A DNA stretch of 64,000 nt from Inia geoffrensis (Eukaryota; Chordata; Mammalia; Artiodactyla; Iniidae), in assembly GCA_036417435.1 (NCBI GenBank), contig CM070901.1:9088001-9152000 (forward strand), read 5' to 3'. The stretch's first letter is position 1. Each line of letters starts with the position of its first letter. The notes under the pieces are model-generated. The model worked only from the letters and a program-made list of their open reading frames with translations, did no database searches and was not told where the DNA came from. Made by a program: the position numbers and the translations under genes. Below are positions 46,779 to 59,422 of the stretch, piece by piece.

Positions 46779-47267
46779 TCCCATGAAGGTGGAGAAAGTA
46801 TCCTTTGGGATCTGTTGAAAGTGAAGGAAGAGAACAGTTAAGAGACTCAGTTAAATCAGAAAAGAAAGGGGCTCTTTCATTCAGTGAAAGGAATGTTTCT
46901 TTTGTCAGTATCTCCCCCAGAGGCAAGTCTGGTTGACTAAAATTTAACAAAGAGATCCCATTGGTGTGTTTGGTTATTTCATGGTTGAGGCATAGTCGGT
47001 TACCCCAGGTGATAGCGGTGTATTGTCACTGTGTACACGCAGTCTGAAGGGAGAGCCGGGAAACTCTGAGCAAGGCTGCAGTGCTCAAAATCTGGCCCAT
47101 CTCTGGGGGCCAAGGGTGATTCTACTTGTCTGTCGTGCTTGTGACTCAGCACTCCTCTCCTTGCTTCCCTTTATAAAGGTCTTCCTATTCCATAACTGGT
47201 TACTACTTTTGTCTCTCCTTGTTTCTGCCTCAGGGCTTCTGCGTACTGCCTTCTGTCTACCAGTAAG

Positions 47268-47345
47268 CAACATTTATTGAGGCTTACTGTGTGCCAAGCA
47301 AAATTTCACCTTTATTCTCAGAACAACCTTTTGAGGTAGGAATAG
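47268..47345 (+). repeat. MIR 5' fragment
   Basis: CATTTATTGAGGCTTACTGT followed by AACAACCTTTTGAGGTAGG. Confidence 0.65.
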
Positions 47346-48084
47346 GGTGTCCTTGTTATCTGAGTATTCATTACTATAGTCTCCACACGGAGTGCACAGG
47401 GATGCTAAGGCCATCAAAATAGGAAAACATCCACTAATGAGTTGAAAACCAATGCATTCTACACTCAAAACCCTCTTCCTACTTCATAGTAGTCTTGGTA
47501 ATTAACAATCACTAACATACAACGCACATGTAATGCAAAGCCTAATAGTAAAATTTGCAAAAGATGCAGAATGTCATAAAGTCGATGTCAATAGGAAGGT
47601 CATTGGTAAAAGACCTTCCGAGAGTCTGGCCAGTTAACAATTAGAGAAGAGGAAATCGACAAGGCCTGTGTTAATTTTGCTACTTGAGAACCAGTTTTGC
47701 TGTTCTGAAATACATTTTGGAAATCTTTGGTATGTGCACTATTATATAACTGAGTGTAGGCATTAACGTAGGCCAGATTTTTATCCTTTTCAGGCCTGTC
47801 ATGCTTTCATGGAATAAGAATTAGGCTTCTGGAACATAATGTCAGTGATTTTTGACTGATATATGCTAGTGGGGGTAGGGAAACATGAATACTTGGAGTC
47901 CTTAAAAACTGAGGATCATCTAAGATCTATAAATGATGGAGCTGTGACTATTCGTAGGCCCAAATAGTGTCTTTGGCTTTCACTGTAAAGTCCTGCTAAT
48001 AGCATCTTAGTTCTATATAGGATATTACAATTCGAGATTATTTTCATGTGCATTATCTCATTTCATGGTTATTTATAACTATAA

Positions 48085-48170
48085 ATATATAAACATTGGG
48101 GTGCATGTATCTTTTTGAGTTATAGTTGTCTACAGATATATGCTCAGGAGTGGGATTGCTGGATCATATA
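48085..48170 (-). mobile_element. Short L1 ORF2 fragment
   Basis: About 85 bp closely matching 49175-49262 (ACATTGGGGTGCATGTATCT, AGGAGTGGGATTGCTGGATC), detached from any other L1 sequence. Confidence 0.7.
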
Positions 48171-48184
48171 TTATTTTTAACTAT

Positions 48185-48320
48185 ATGAAGTAGAAAAGAG
48201 AAACAACGTTATGTTTTAAAGATGAGGATACTGAGGTTAGTATGATGTCACGTATTAGTAAGTGACACTCCAGTACTGGAATGACTTTCCTAAGTCCTGG
48301 CTCAGTGCTTTTCCTACTCC
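48185..48320 (+). repeat. MIR relic
   Basis: AAAGATGAGGATACTGAGGT then TTAGTAAGTGACACTCCAG. Confidence 0.5.
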
Positions 48321-49052
48321 CCCAAATAAAAACAGAATAAGGAAGGAACAATATCATCTCTGTTTTATAAAGGAAGAAATTATAGAAAACTCAAACATTG
48401 TAGATGCACACTGGGAAGATCACTTGGCAAATTAAGTGGAATAATCATGTGTCCATAATCTGACAATTGCTAAAAGAATTAACAAAATTGGAGTTACCCA
48501 GACTAATTACCCTTTTTACCCAGGGCAGCTTTTAAAATCTTACCTGATTTTTTTCATCAATATTTTTTTGGTTTCTTTTTGTTTTTTTATTGAGGTGTAG
48601 TTGATTTACAATGTTGTGTTAGTTTCAGGTGTACAGCACAGTGATTCAGTTATACGTGTGTGTGTATATATATTCTTTTTCAGATTAGTTTCCCTTATAG
48701 GTTATTACAAGATATTGAATATAGTTCCCTGTGCTATACAGTAGGTCCTTGTTGGTTATCTATTTTGCATATAGTAGTGTTTATATGTTAACCCCAAACT
48801 CCTAATTTATCCCTCCCCCCTCCGCTTTCCCTTTTGGTAACCACAAGTTTGTTTTCTGTGTCTGTGAGTCTGCTTCTCTTTTATAAATAAGTTCATTTGT
48901 ATGGTTTTTTTAGATTCCATACATAAGTGATATCATATGATACTTGTCTTTCATTGCCTGGCTTACCTCACTTAGTATGATAATCTCTAGGTCCACCCAT
49001 GTTGCTGCAGATGGTATTATTTCATTCTTTTTTTATGGCTGAGTAATATTCC

Positions 49053-49054
<2 letters not shown>

Positions 49055-49093
<39 letters not shown>
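49055..49093. repeat. (TG)n microsatellite inside L1
   Basis: About 19 units replacing the short TA/TG stretch usual at this place in L1. Confidence 0.95.
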
Positions 49094-49097
<4 letters not shown>

Positions 49098-49378
49098 AAA
49101 TACCACATCTTTATCCATTTATCTGTTGATGGACATTTAGGTTGCTTCCATGTCTTGGCTATTGTAAATAGTGCTGCTAAGAACATTGGGGTGCATGTAT
49201 CTTTTTGAGTTATAGTTTTCTCCAGATATATGCCCAGGAGTGGGATTGCTGGATCATATGGTAGCTCTATTTTTAGTTTTTTAAGGAACCTCCGTACTGT
49301 TCTCTGTAGTGGCTGTACCAATTTACATTCCCACCAATAGTGTAGGAAGGTTCCTTTTTCTCCACACCGTCTCTAGCT

Positions 49379-49523
49379 TTTTTTTTTTTTTTTTTCCTTT
49401 TTTTTCTTTTTTTTGGCTGCACTGTGTGACATGAAGGATCTTAGTTCCCTGACCAGGGATAAAACCCATGTCCCCTACAGTGGAAGTGTGGGGTCTTAAC
49501 CACTGGACTGCTAGGGAAGTCCC
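49379..49523 (-). mobile_element. CHR-type SINE, older, nested in L1
   Basis: Short, diverged copy with a long impure poly(T). Flanked by TCTCTAGC and TCTCTAAC inside L1 ORF2 sequence, so it is younger than that L1. Confidence 0.85.
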
Positions 49524-50832
49524 TCTCTAACATTTATTATTTGTAGACATTTTGACGCTGGCTTTTCTGACTTGTGTGAGGTCATACCTCACTGTAGTTT
49601 TGATTTTCATTTCTCTAGTAATTAGCAATGTTGAACATTTTTTTTCATGTGCCTGTTGGCCATCAGTCTGTGTTCTTTGGAGAAATGTCTATTTAGATCT
49701 TCTGCCCATTTTTTGATTGGGTTGTTTGTTTTTTGGATATTGAGCTGTATGAGCAGTTTGTATATTTGGGAAATTAATCCCTTGTCCGTTGAATTGTTTG
49801 CACATATTTTCTCCCATTCTGTAGGTTGTCTTTTCATTTTGTTTGTGGTTTTCTTTGCTGTGCAAAAGCTTTTAAGTTTAATTAGGCCCCATTTGTTTAT
49901 TTTTGTTTTTATTTCCATTACTCAAGGAGACAGATCCAAAAAACATGGCTGCAATTTATGTCAAAGTGTTCTGCCTATGTTTTCCTTGAAGAGTTTTATG
50001 GTAATCTGGTCTTACATTTAGGTCTTTAATCTATTTTGAGTTTATTTTTGTATATGTGTTAGAGAATGTTCTAATTTCATTCTTTTACATGTAGCTGTCT
50101 AGTTTTCCCAGCACCACTTATTGAAGAGACTGTCTTTTCTCCATTGTGTGTTCTTGCCTCCTTTGTCATAGATTAATTGACCGTAAGTGCATGGGTTTAT
50201 TTCTGGGCTTTCTATCCTGTTCCATTGACCTATCTTTCTGTTTTTGTGCCGGTACCATACTGTCTTGATTACTGTAGCTTTGTAGTATAGTCTGAAGTCA
50301 GGGAGCCTGATTTCCCCAGCTCTGTTTTTCTTTCTCAAGATTGCTTTGGCCATTTGGGGTCTTTTGTGTTTCTGTAGAAATTTTTAAAAATTTTGTTCTA
50401 GTCCTGTGAAAAATGCAATTGGTAAATTGATAGGGATTGCATTGAATCTGTAGATTGCCTTGTGTAGAATGGTCATTTTAACAATATTGATTCTTCCAAT
50501 CCAAGAACACAGTATATCTTTCCATCTGTTTGTGTGGTCCTCAGTTTCTTTCATCAGCATCTTATAGTTTGTTGGAATACAGGTCTTTTGTCTCCTTAGG
50601 TAGGTTTATTCCTAGGTATTTTATTCTTTTTGATGCATTGGTAAATGGGATTGCTTCCTTAATTTCTCTTTCTGCTGTTTTGTTGTTAGTGTATGGAAAT
50701 GTGACAGATTTCTGTGTATTAATTTCGTATCCTGCAACTTTACTGAATTCATTGATGAGCTCTAGTAGTTTTCTGGTAGCTTCCTTAGGATTTTCTGTGT
50801 ATAGTATCATGTTGTCTGCAGACAGTGGTATC

Positions 50833-51325
50833 TAAAAAAACAGTTGAAAAGATCCATGAAACTAAAAGCTGGTTCTTTGAAAAGATAAACAAAATTGATA
50901 AATCTTTAGCCAGACTCATCAAGGAAAGAAGTGAGAGGGCCCAAATCAATAAAATCAGAAATGAAAAAGGAGAGGTTACAGGATATAAAGCATCATAAGA
51001 GACTACTGTGAGCAGCTATGCACCAATAAAATGGACAACCTACAAGAAATGGACAAAGTCTTAGAAAGGTACTGACTCCCAGGACTGAACCAGGAAAAAA
51101 TGGAAAATGCACACAGACCAATTAACTACCGAAGTTGAATCAGTAATTTAAAAACTCCCAACAAACAAAAGTACAGGACCAGATGGCTTTACAGGTGAAT
51201 TCTACCAAACATTTAGAGAAGAGTTAACACCTATCCTTCTGAAACTATTCCAAAAAATTGCAGAGGGAGGAACACTTCTGAATTCATTCTATGAGGCCAC
51301 CACCATCATCCTAATACTAAAATCA
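50833..51325 (+). mobile_element. L1 ORF2 segment in opposite orientation (5' inversion)
   Basis: ORF2 sequence upstream of the 48573-50832 segment but read on the + strand (CAGTTGAAAAGATCCATGAA, AGCTGGTTCTTTGAAAAGAT). The head-to-head junction at about 50832 is typical of twin priming. Confidence 0.88.
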
Positions 51326-51874
51326 GCAATATGTTTTGTTGCAATTTTTTTTTCTTTTTTAAAATTGGTTTGTTAACCATGACAAATCACATAGGTCAGT
51401 ACAGTTTTTGTATTTTTCTCTTTGTGAAAAATAATATGTGGTCCTAAGCATTTACTTAAAAAAATAAGTCAAAAAACAAAACAAGATAACTCCAGCCAGG
51501 AGAGACTTAGTCTTGGGGTGATTGATAGCTGATGATATGCTAATAGTTTCTTCTGCTCAAAATTAATGGTATACTTAACTTGTAACCACAGTTTAGGCTT
51601 AAGGGTTTTTCTGTGGGTGCTAGGCAAAGAACAATGATCAAAATTTTTGTGAGTTTTTACATTTCTGACGGTTGCCCTTTATTATTCTTTATTTAAGTAT
51701 TTAGGAAAGAGTTGTTTCTGCAGAAAGGTTGGTTACTGGTGAGAAGTGTAAGTACCCTGTGTTTTGTTGTAGGTAATTATTGGAAGTGGAAAAGTCCTGA
51801 AGGTTGGACTGATGTTATCCTGTTATCCACTTCATATTTAAACCAAATGTATTGGCTGAGAAAATTAGCTTAGG

Positions 51875-52097
51875 GGCCTCCCTGGTGGCGCAGTGGTTGA
51901 GGGTCCGCCTGCCGATGCAGGGGACACGGGTTTGTGCCCTGGTCCGGGAAGATCCCACATGCCGCGGAGCGGCTGGGCCCGTGAGCCATGGCCGCTGAGC
52001 CTGCGCATCCGGAGCCTGGGCTCTGCAACGGGAGAGGCCACAACAGTGAGAGGCCCACGTACCGCAAAAACAAAAAAGAAACAAAAAGAAAACAACT
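51875..52097 (+). mobile_element. CHR-type SINE, young
   Basis: Complete copy with A-rich tail interrupted by C and G. TSD TTAGCTTAGG at 51865-51874 and 52098-52107. Confidence 0.93.
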
Positions 52098-52714
52098 TTA
52101 GCTTAGGAGCCTCTTGTAGAGAGCTCCTGAAATAGATCAGAGCTGTTGGTAGACATGCCCTTGCTTATCAGAACAGTGCTTATCAGAACGGTGTTTTTGT
52201 GACTCTTGGCACATTAAACTTTTCTGATTTTCCTGGCTGGTCATTTGAGGACAAATTGAGAGAAGACTCAGGATGAAGGAAAAAATGTTTCTGAAGGCAG
52301 TTGTATCTGGTTCTAAGGTATAGTAAAAAGCTGTTGAAATACCATGTCTGACTTTAAAACAGAAATCAGATCATGACTTTCTGAGACCTGATCTATAGCC
52401 AGGGAGAGGAGACCATCAGTCTCCCAGAGTTTCTGTGGGATTAAAGTTCCTATTTTGTCAAGAAAAACATTCCATTCCCCTGAATAGGACCAAACATGGC
52501 TCAAATATGCTAACATCTTATATATAGTTATTTTATAAAAATATTTATTAGGTTTTGGTCACATGTTTGATTTAACTAACTTTATGTAGCTGAATCATCC
52601 CAGCATATGACTTACGTAGAATTTCTGGCTAAGTGTTCAATTTTTTTCTTCACTCTTGTACATTATTATCTTACATTTTTAAGACCATCAGAATCTTAAA
52701 TTAAAGTTTAATTT

Positions 52715-52847
52715 TTTTATTAAAAAAATTTTTTTGCTGCACCACACAGCTTGTGGGATCTTAGTTCCCCGACCATGGATCGAACCATTGCCCCCTGCAG
52801 TGGAAGCGCGGAGTCCTAATCACTGGACTGCCAGGGAATTCCCAAAC
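52715..52847 (-). mobile_element. CHR-type SINE, older subfamily
   Basis: Diverged short copy; perfect TSD AAAGTTTAATTT at 52703-52714 and 52848-52859. Confidence 0.87.
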
Positions 52848-53029
52848 AAAGTTTAATTTAACCAGTTGAAATCATTGAGAATGTTTATGTTTAAATTTGT
52901 ATAGTGTTTTAAAATACTTTAGATAAAGTGATATTTGCTGTATCAACAGTTTAGGCGTACATAGAAGTTACGATAGCTATTAAGGTTTTTATGAAATCAG
53001 AGAAAGAATAATGAGATATATGCATGTCG

Positions 53030-53700
53030 GGCAGGAAGAAATTTTTCTCTACCCTTCTGGGTTCTTCTGGCTGGTCTAAGAATTAAAGTGACATGAGACG
53101 CATTAACAGGAGAAAATCAAACAAAATTTTAATAACATATGTACAATGGGAGAGACCCCAAAAAACTGAATAACTCCTGAAATGGCTGAAACCCTCACCC
53201 TTAAATACCATCTTCAGCTAAAGACAAAAGAGGATGTTGGGGGTCGTGGTTTGGGACTTAAAGGGGAGGAAGGCAATGCACATGGAGGGGGAAAAACAAA
53301 TGTTTGGTGAATAAATGTTTGCTGGGCCAGGAGGAGACATGGGACACAGAGAGGAATTTGCTAGGTTCCTCCCTGTCTACACACCTAGTTCCTTCTATAG
53401 TTCCTACTATACTAGTTCCTACTATATAGGGGGATATGGGGGATAGCTCCCTTCCTGGAATAGGCCCTCTATCTAAATGTTTTTTAGGCAGTTATGGGGA
53501 AGGTCAAAGTTCCTTCCTGAGTCTTTTGGGCCTTGATTGTTTTCAGTTCAAAATAATCCGCATGCCAAAGAGACGTTTTGAGGTGGCAGGTTTTGCTCCC
53601 CTATACTCACAAGGGAGGTGCTGTAGGGTTGGGGATAAAACACAAGGTTTGCATCATCCCGATTCTGTTATTTATAACTTTGCTTTAGTCTGGATCCCTG
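53030..53700. other. Unassigned repeat-like tract
   Basis: The wording of the DNA (GACGCATTAACAGGAGAAAA, TACAATGGGAGAGACCCC) looks like an old interspersed element, probably of LTR type, but ends and family are not clear. Contains a small TAGTTCCTACTATA tandem repeat at about 53390-53425. Confidence 0.3.
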
Positions 53701-54188
53701 TTCTCTCAATTATAAAATAATCTTTACCTCAGATGGTATTTGGCATATGTATTAATTTCTGCCTTCTTATGTATTTGATATATGCTATATTAGTTTATAT
53801 TTGTAAAGTATGATCATATAAGTTAATAGGCTTTTTAAATTACAAAAAGCCATAATATGTTGCTTATATTTGTTTCATAAATTTGTTTTTAGGATCAATG
53901 AGTCAAGAATTCCGACTTCTCAAAATTCTTTAGTGTTTTTCCTTCTTTCCAGTAACTTTGTATTAGAGTAGGTAAGCCAGAAGCGTTTGGATTTTAAAGA
54001 AAACCTGACAAAATCGCATCAGTCTTTGTTGGGAGGGTGGTCATTGTAGTCAAGTTTCTTCATCGTTTTGGGGGGCCTTTCTTCCCGTTTTCTTTTGTGC
54101 TGCATGAAACCTGACAAAGTGTGTTGATAAGACTCAACTGATAAAATAGGACCCGCATTCACTGTATCTCCGAGGACCCTTGGCATTA

Positions 54189-54527
54189 CAGTGGTCCCTC
54201 ATATCTGCACGGTAGGGGGGTGACTGGTCCCACGTATCTCCCCCCGCCCCCATACCAAAATTCGAAGATGCTCAAGGTCTCTGTATAAAATGGTGTAGTA
54301 TTTGCATATAACCTGTGCACACCCTCCTATATACTTTAAATCATCTCTAGATTACTTATAATGCCTAATACAATGTGAACGTTATGTAAATAGTTGCCGA
54401 CCCTGGCAAATTCAAGGTTTGCTTTTTGGAACTTTCTGGGATTTTTTTTTTTTTCCCCCCTGAATATTTTCAGTTCATGATTGGTTGAATCTGTGCACAT
54501 GGGACCCTTGAATATGGAGGGCTACTG
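54189..54527 (+). mobile_element. MER2-like Tigger MITE
   Basis: CAGTGGTCCCTCATATCTGC at the left and its inverted partner (AATATGGAGGGCTACTG) at the right, flanked by TA. The internal GATGCTCAAG and TTTGCATATAACCT blocks are typical of the family. Non-autonomous. Confidence 0.82.
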
Positions 54528-55016
54528 TATTTGGATGCGGTAGGTGGAAGTGAGGGACCTAATTTCCTTCCGGATTATTTTCTTTCCCCTCTCCCTTGAA
54601 ATCGCTGCCGCAGGTGGTGTATCTGTGTAATGGTCTGGTGGCCTGGGCAGTACCTGGGGGGGGGAAGGGTGACGTTTAGGAGAGACAGCAGTGAAGACTA
54701 AGGACTCAGTGACTAGTCTCTAACTGTTAAATTCTGAAATTAGTACTTAATAGATAAGAACAGAGATGTCACTTTAAAGAACTGGTTGATTTTGTCCCCA
54801 GGGGATATTTGACAATGCCTGGGGACATTTCTGATTGACTTAGCTGTTCTTAGCAACTGTTCTTTCCTCTCAAACTCCTTCCACCCTGCCTCACTCCACC
54901 CCAAGCCAATCCTCTTTTCCTTAGTCCTGTTGCAATGAACTACCTCAAAACCATGAAACAAAGCATCACCATGCATTGCAGAAGTAAATATTAATGGGAA
55001 ACACAGGAGAGACAGT

Positions 55017-55060
55017 GTGTATATGTGTGTGTGTGCGCGCGCACGCGCGCGTGTGCGTGC
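55017..55060. repeat. Alternating purine-pyrimidine tract
   Basis: TGTATATGTGTGTGTG followed by GCGCGCGCACGCGCGCG: strict alternation with a GC-rich centre. Confidence 0.9.
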
Positions 55061-55084
55061 CTGCACTACTGGCATCGTGGGTAG

Positions 55085-57655
55085 AGGCCAGCGATGCTTC
55101 TAAACTATCTGCAGTGCACAGGACAGCCCTTTACAACAAAGAATCATCTGGGTAAAGATGTCAATAGCGCTGACGTTGAAAAACCCTGTTTTAATGGAAC
55201 AACTGACTTTCCAGCTAGTGAATCTTGACTATAAAGGATTGAAGGTATTAATATGTCATTCAAAAAATGTGTTGATTGGAATAATGCAGTTTAGAACATT
55301 TCAGGAAAAATTGCAGAAAACCAGAAAGACAAAGTTTGGCAATAATTATCCAAGCACAGGGGAACTTTCATTCATTCATTCATTTAGCAAATATTTACTA
55401 AATGCCTGCTGGGAGCCAGACCACGTTCTAGGTGTTCAACAGGAAGTATGGGGCTATTTGGTGACTCTTTGCTTATTAAGAGGATGGACCCGTAAGTCCA
55501 TTAGATCTAATGTCATAGAATAATGCAGTCATAAAATTAACTGCCCTATCGCCATTCTGAGTCCATCCTCACCAAGCTCATCTGAAAATTTTGTTTCCAT
55601 GAAGCATGTGTTCAAAAGTGCACTATTTAGACTAAATGACAGTTGCATTCCTCTGTGTTAAGGTCCATTGGCAATTAACCTCTGTAGGCCTGGTTTCTAT
55701 AAATTAGCATCCCTGAGTTTTATTACTCTGAGACATTGGTAATATAGTTTCTGGTCCTGTGTAGTTGAGTGCCAAAGAAGCTTACTGAGGTACATGTAGC
55801 ATTGTGGGCGCTGCATGGGTGGCCATGTTATTCTTTTTCTGAGTTCCTACCGTTTTTCAGTATGTACCTTAATTGACCTTCCAATAGTAAATTATTTATT
55901 TTTAGAGGAAAAGAAAATAAATGAAAATATTCAACTTGTTCTCAGTACTTGCAACCTTCTTTTTGGGATGTGTTGTTAGTATTACTTTTTGTTGACCGAG
56001 ATTTATATAGCCTATTGCCATCATGGACTCAGTCTTTTTTTTTTTTTTTTTTTTCGGTACACGGGCCTCTCACTGTTGTGGCCTCTCCTGTTGCAGAGCA
56101 CAGGTTCCGGACACGCAGGCCCAGCGGCCATGGCTCACGGGCCTAGCCGCTCTGCGGCATATGGGATCTTCCCGGACCGGGGCACGAACCCGTGTCCCCT
56201 GCATCGGCAGGCGGACTCTCAACCATTGCGCCACCAGGGAAGCCTGTCAGTCATTTTTATATAAAAAGATATTACCCAGCTCAAAATAATGCCCTTTCTT
56301 TGAACGCCTGCAGCATTTATTGTTGGAATACTTAGTTTGAGCTTACTTTCATTTTGACTTTTGTTGTCATTGAAATTCGTATGTATTCCGTTATAACCGA
56401 AGTAGAGTATAAACTCTAAGAGTGTGTAAATCAGGGTCTATCTTGGAAACGTCTAGGAGCCTTACATTATCTGGGTACTGCTTAGGTAATCAGTGATACT
56501 AGCTACTGTTTACCCAGCATGGACAAGGCATCAAGGGCTTTGTAGGAGTTATCTTGCAAGCAGTGAGTTTGTTCAGATTTATTATGCATTTTGGAGACCC
56601 AGAGGAGAATTAAATGACCCAGAATAGAGTTCAAAAAAATGTTCCTACTATTTACCAGAAGATGTAGATGACTCTGAATCTCTATTTCACAATCTGTGGT
56701 AGCCCCATTTTTTTTTCCTCATTTCCAGATATCCCTATGGGTCCCCAGGGTTGCTTAGTCCAGTGAAGTTGTCCCAAGTTTCTGTCTCCGAAAGTTGGGA
56801 GAGTATGCTGAATGGCATCGTTCTGAGCTGCTGTTGCAGACGTTGCTGCTCTGGGTGTCCCTTCCAAAATCCAGGCAGTCTGGGCAGACCAGAGCAAGTG
56901 CCCTTTCACTGCAGCTGCTGCCTGTCTGCACAGCGTTTTTTTCAGGTCATCAGCCATAATCTGTGCTCAGAATCAGACCTCTCTTACTAGCTTCCCACAA
57001 AATGGGAACTCCCAAACACTACTAATTGAGACTCCAACACCCAGACAAGCAAGTCCAGTAGTCCACAGCATATTACCCAAGGTCATGCCCCATTGGCTAG
57101 TACCAGAATTAGCCTTTTGGGGTGGAGATTTGTCTCTTTCTAGTGTTCAGACACCAGAGGCAGAGACATTTACTACGTTTCCCACACCACCAAAAACTGG
57201 AAGAGCTGGCTCTCCCTAGCTTCTTGTCCCAGTGCACTTTGTTTTAGGAAGCTTGTTTGGTCCTTTTCCATTGGAAAGGGTCTGGGAAACAGGATCCTCA
57301 CTGAGGTCACCTTTCAGATTTAACCAGTTAAAGTGAGAACTGAGTTCACTGCACATGTCTCACATACTATTAGGCAAGACCAGGGTAGTAACTAGAAGTA
57401 CAAAATGAGGATCTACCAAATTCATCCTGGCTTATTTTAATGTAACAGTTAATAAGCCTTGGTATTAAAGTAAAAGATAAGTCTGGGATAAATACAAAAG
57501 TGGGTAGGACTTCAGGATAACAGATGCAAACCTGGACCACCCAGGCAAACGGGGATGTGAACTTATTCTAAGGAGAAGGGTCTTGATTGCATCCAGAAAA
57601 AGAAGGTGCCGATGTGTATTGAGCGACGGGGAGGGCCTCACAAGATAAGATCGCA
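55085..57655. other. Intergenic apart from one SINE
   Basis: A short MIR/L2-like piece lies at about 55365-55440 and another at about 56480-56600. 56690-57330 is unassigned and could be an old repeat. No gene. Confidence 0.5.
56035..56244 (-). mobile_element. CHR-type SINE, young
   Basis: Complete copy with T-run at the left and GGGAAGCCT end; imperfect TSD around CAGTC. Confidence 0.92.
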
Positions 57656-57659
57656 TAGG

Positions 57660-57900
57660 TAGAGACGAACGAGACGGTGTGGACACTTCTAGGCCACAGT
57701 GAGGGTTTTGGATTTTATTTTAGGTGTAATGGAAAGTCCTTGGAGAGTTTTCACCAGGGGAGCAGCGTGATCTGATATGCACTTGAAAAGTCTATGCTTG
57801 TTTTTAATGGAATATAGAATTTTTGGTGCAAGAATGATGTGTGGGCAAGCAGAAGGAGAGTTTAGTAGCCCAGGTGAAGGTGGCTTAGATGATAAAGAAT
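57660..57900 (+). repeat. Ancient interspersed repeat, same type as at 26520
   Basis: GGTTTTGGATTTTATTTTAG, then GGAGAGTTTTCACCAGGGGA and AGCGTGATCTGATATGC. Class uncertain. Confidence 0.45.
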
Positions 57901-57929
57901 GGAATTGTCATCGAAAAATTAATCAGTCG

Positions 57930-58385
57930 ATCTAAGAAAGAAATGGAAAATTTTATTCAAGCCAAATTTGAGGATTATAGCGCAGGAAGAGCATCTCAGA
58001 AAGCTCTGAGAACTGTGGGTTAGAAGTAAAGTTGCAGTTATATGAGGTTGTTGGTTTGTTTTTGAGACTGAGAGCTGTACATCAAATGACATATTATTGA
58101 CATTTTACGTAATCCAGATCTAAGCGCCGTCCTGGTGGGTCATGTGACCCCTTACAAGATCAAGAAGGAACGTTACCTCTTAAGGAGTTGTCTTGTTGAT
58201 GCTAGGAGAATGTTGCTCTTTACGATTGACCAGGTATTCCTGCCGATGGTGGGGGTATTGGTTGATGCATCATGCAGATACACAACACACAGCGGGGGGA
58301 GAGAGGAGGCCAAGGGGCAGAGGAGATTTTTTACGTTTAAAATTTTCTAGTCTTGCCATAAAATATGAATTTTATTTCACAGAAT
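57930..58385. repeat. Possible old LTR or other interspersed repeat
   Basis: AAATTTTATTCAAGCCAAAT and AGCATCTCAGAAAGCTCTGA recall an endogenous-retrovirus LTR, but I cannot assign it. No coding potential for a viral protein. Confidence 0.3.
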
Positions 58386-58978
58386 GAAATGGTTAGAGTT
58401 AGGATATCTTTCAGAGTTATGACTGTTGATATGAGGTAATTTGGGGTGTGAGAAAAAAAGAATAACAAGTAACTATTAGGTTTCTGGCTTGAGTAACTAG
58501 GTGGGCTGTAGCGTCATTTGCTAATAAGGTGAGCATGGTAGATGAACACATATGGGGGAAAATCAAGAGTTCCGTTCTGGACATGTTAAAATGGAAATAA
58601 ATGCCTTTTAGACAGAGTTCAAGGGAGAGGCTGGAGCTGGACATAGAGATTTGTGAGAAGGAAGTGTACAGGTGGTATCTGAAGATGTGAGCAGTTGGTT
58701 AGGCGGCAGGAAGGACACCAGTGTGCTGCCACAAGAGGAGGAGACGCCTCGAGGAGAGGGGAGCAGTAAGTAGCTGAGCGCTGCGGGGAGTTTGAGAGAA
58801 GGGCAGGGAAACGACGTTGGTTTGGACGTGATGGAGATTTTTGGTGATCTTGCTTACTATAGTTTCTGCAGAATGGTGGTGACCAAGTCCAGTGAGAGTG
58901 AATTGATGAGAGGCTAAGAAGTGAGGAAGTGGAGAGAATGATTTTACACATCAATTTAGAAAACTATTTTTCTTTAGA

Positions 58979-59189
58979 TTTTTTTTTTTTTTTTTTTGCG
59001 GTACGCGGGCCTCTCACTGTTGTGGCCTCTCCCGGTGCGGAGCACAGGCTCCGGACGCGCAGGCTCAGGGGCCATGGCTCATGGGCCCAGCCGCTCCACG
59101 GCATGTGGGATCCTCCCGGACCGGGGCACGAACCCGTGTCCCCTGCATTGGCAGGTGGACCCTCAACCACTGCGCCACCAGGGAAGCCC
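58979..59189 (-). mobile_element. CHR-type SINE, young
   Basis: Complete, little-diverged copy; no clear TSD recognised. Confidence 0.92.
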
Positions 59190-59300
59190 CTGTTTATATA
59201 TAATATATATGTATTTATAATAGTATAATAATGCACACCTGCATTATTTAAATTTTCTTTGTTCCTCTGATCTAAAATGCCACCTTTGTTGACTTTTCAA

Positions 59301-59345
59301 ATATATGTATATATATATATATATATATGTGTGTGTATATAATAT
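59301..59345. repeat. (TA)n microsatellite
   Basis: AT-alternating array with short TG units, between two SINEs. Confidence 0.9.
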
Positions 59346-59422
59346 GTATACATATATTTGTTATTGTTTATATGTATTCATAAATAGAGGTCTATTTTTT
59401 GGTTTTGAAATTAAGCTCTTTT

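Larger units (their letters stand above)
48573..50832 (-). mobile_element. L1 3' half (ORF2 and 3' UTR), main part of an inverted insertion
   Basis: 2.2 kb antisense L1: 3' UTR, then ORF2 from the carboxyl end back into the reverse transcriptase region (minus-strand peptides INTQKSVTFPYTNNK and LFTIAKTWKQPKCPS). Stops and frameshifts show that it is dead. It holds a nested SINE (49379) and a TG microsatellite (49055). Confidence 0.92.

Noticed and set aside
49022..50810. L1 ORF2 peptides as a possible active reverse transcriptase
   Set aside because: Frames are short, broken by stops, a SINE and a 5' inversion; nothing here can be a working element.
56682..56957. 91-codon minus-strand frame (MADDLKKTLCRQ start)
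   Set aside because: Looks slightly protein-like, but no family was recognised and flanking DNA has stops in all frames; probably an old repeat.
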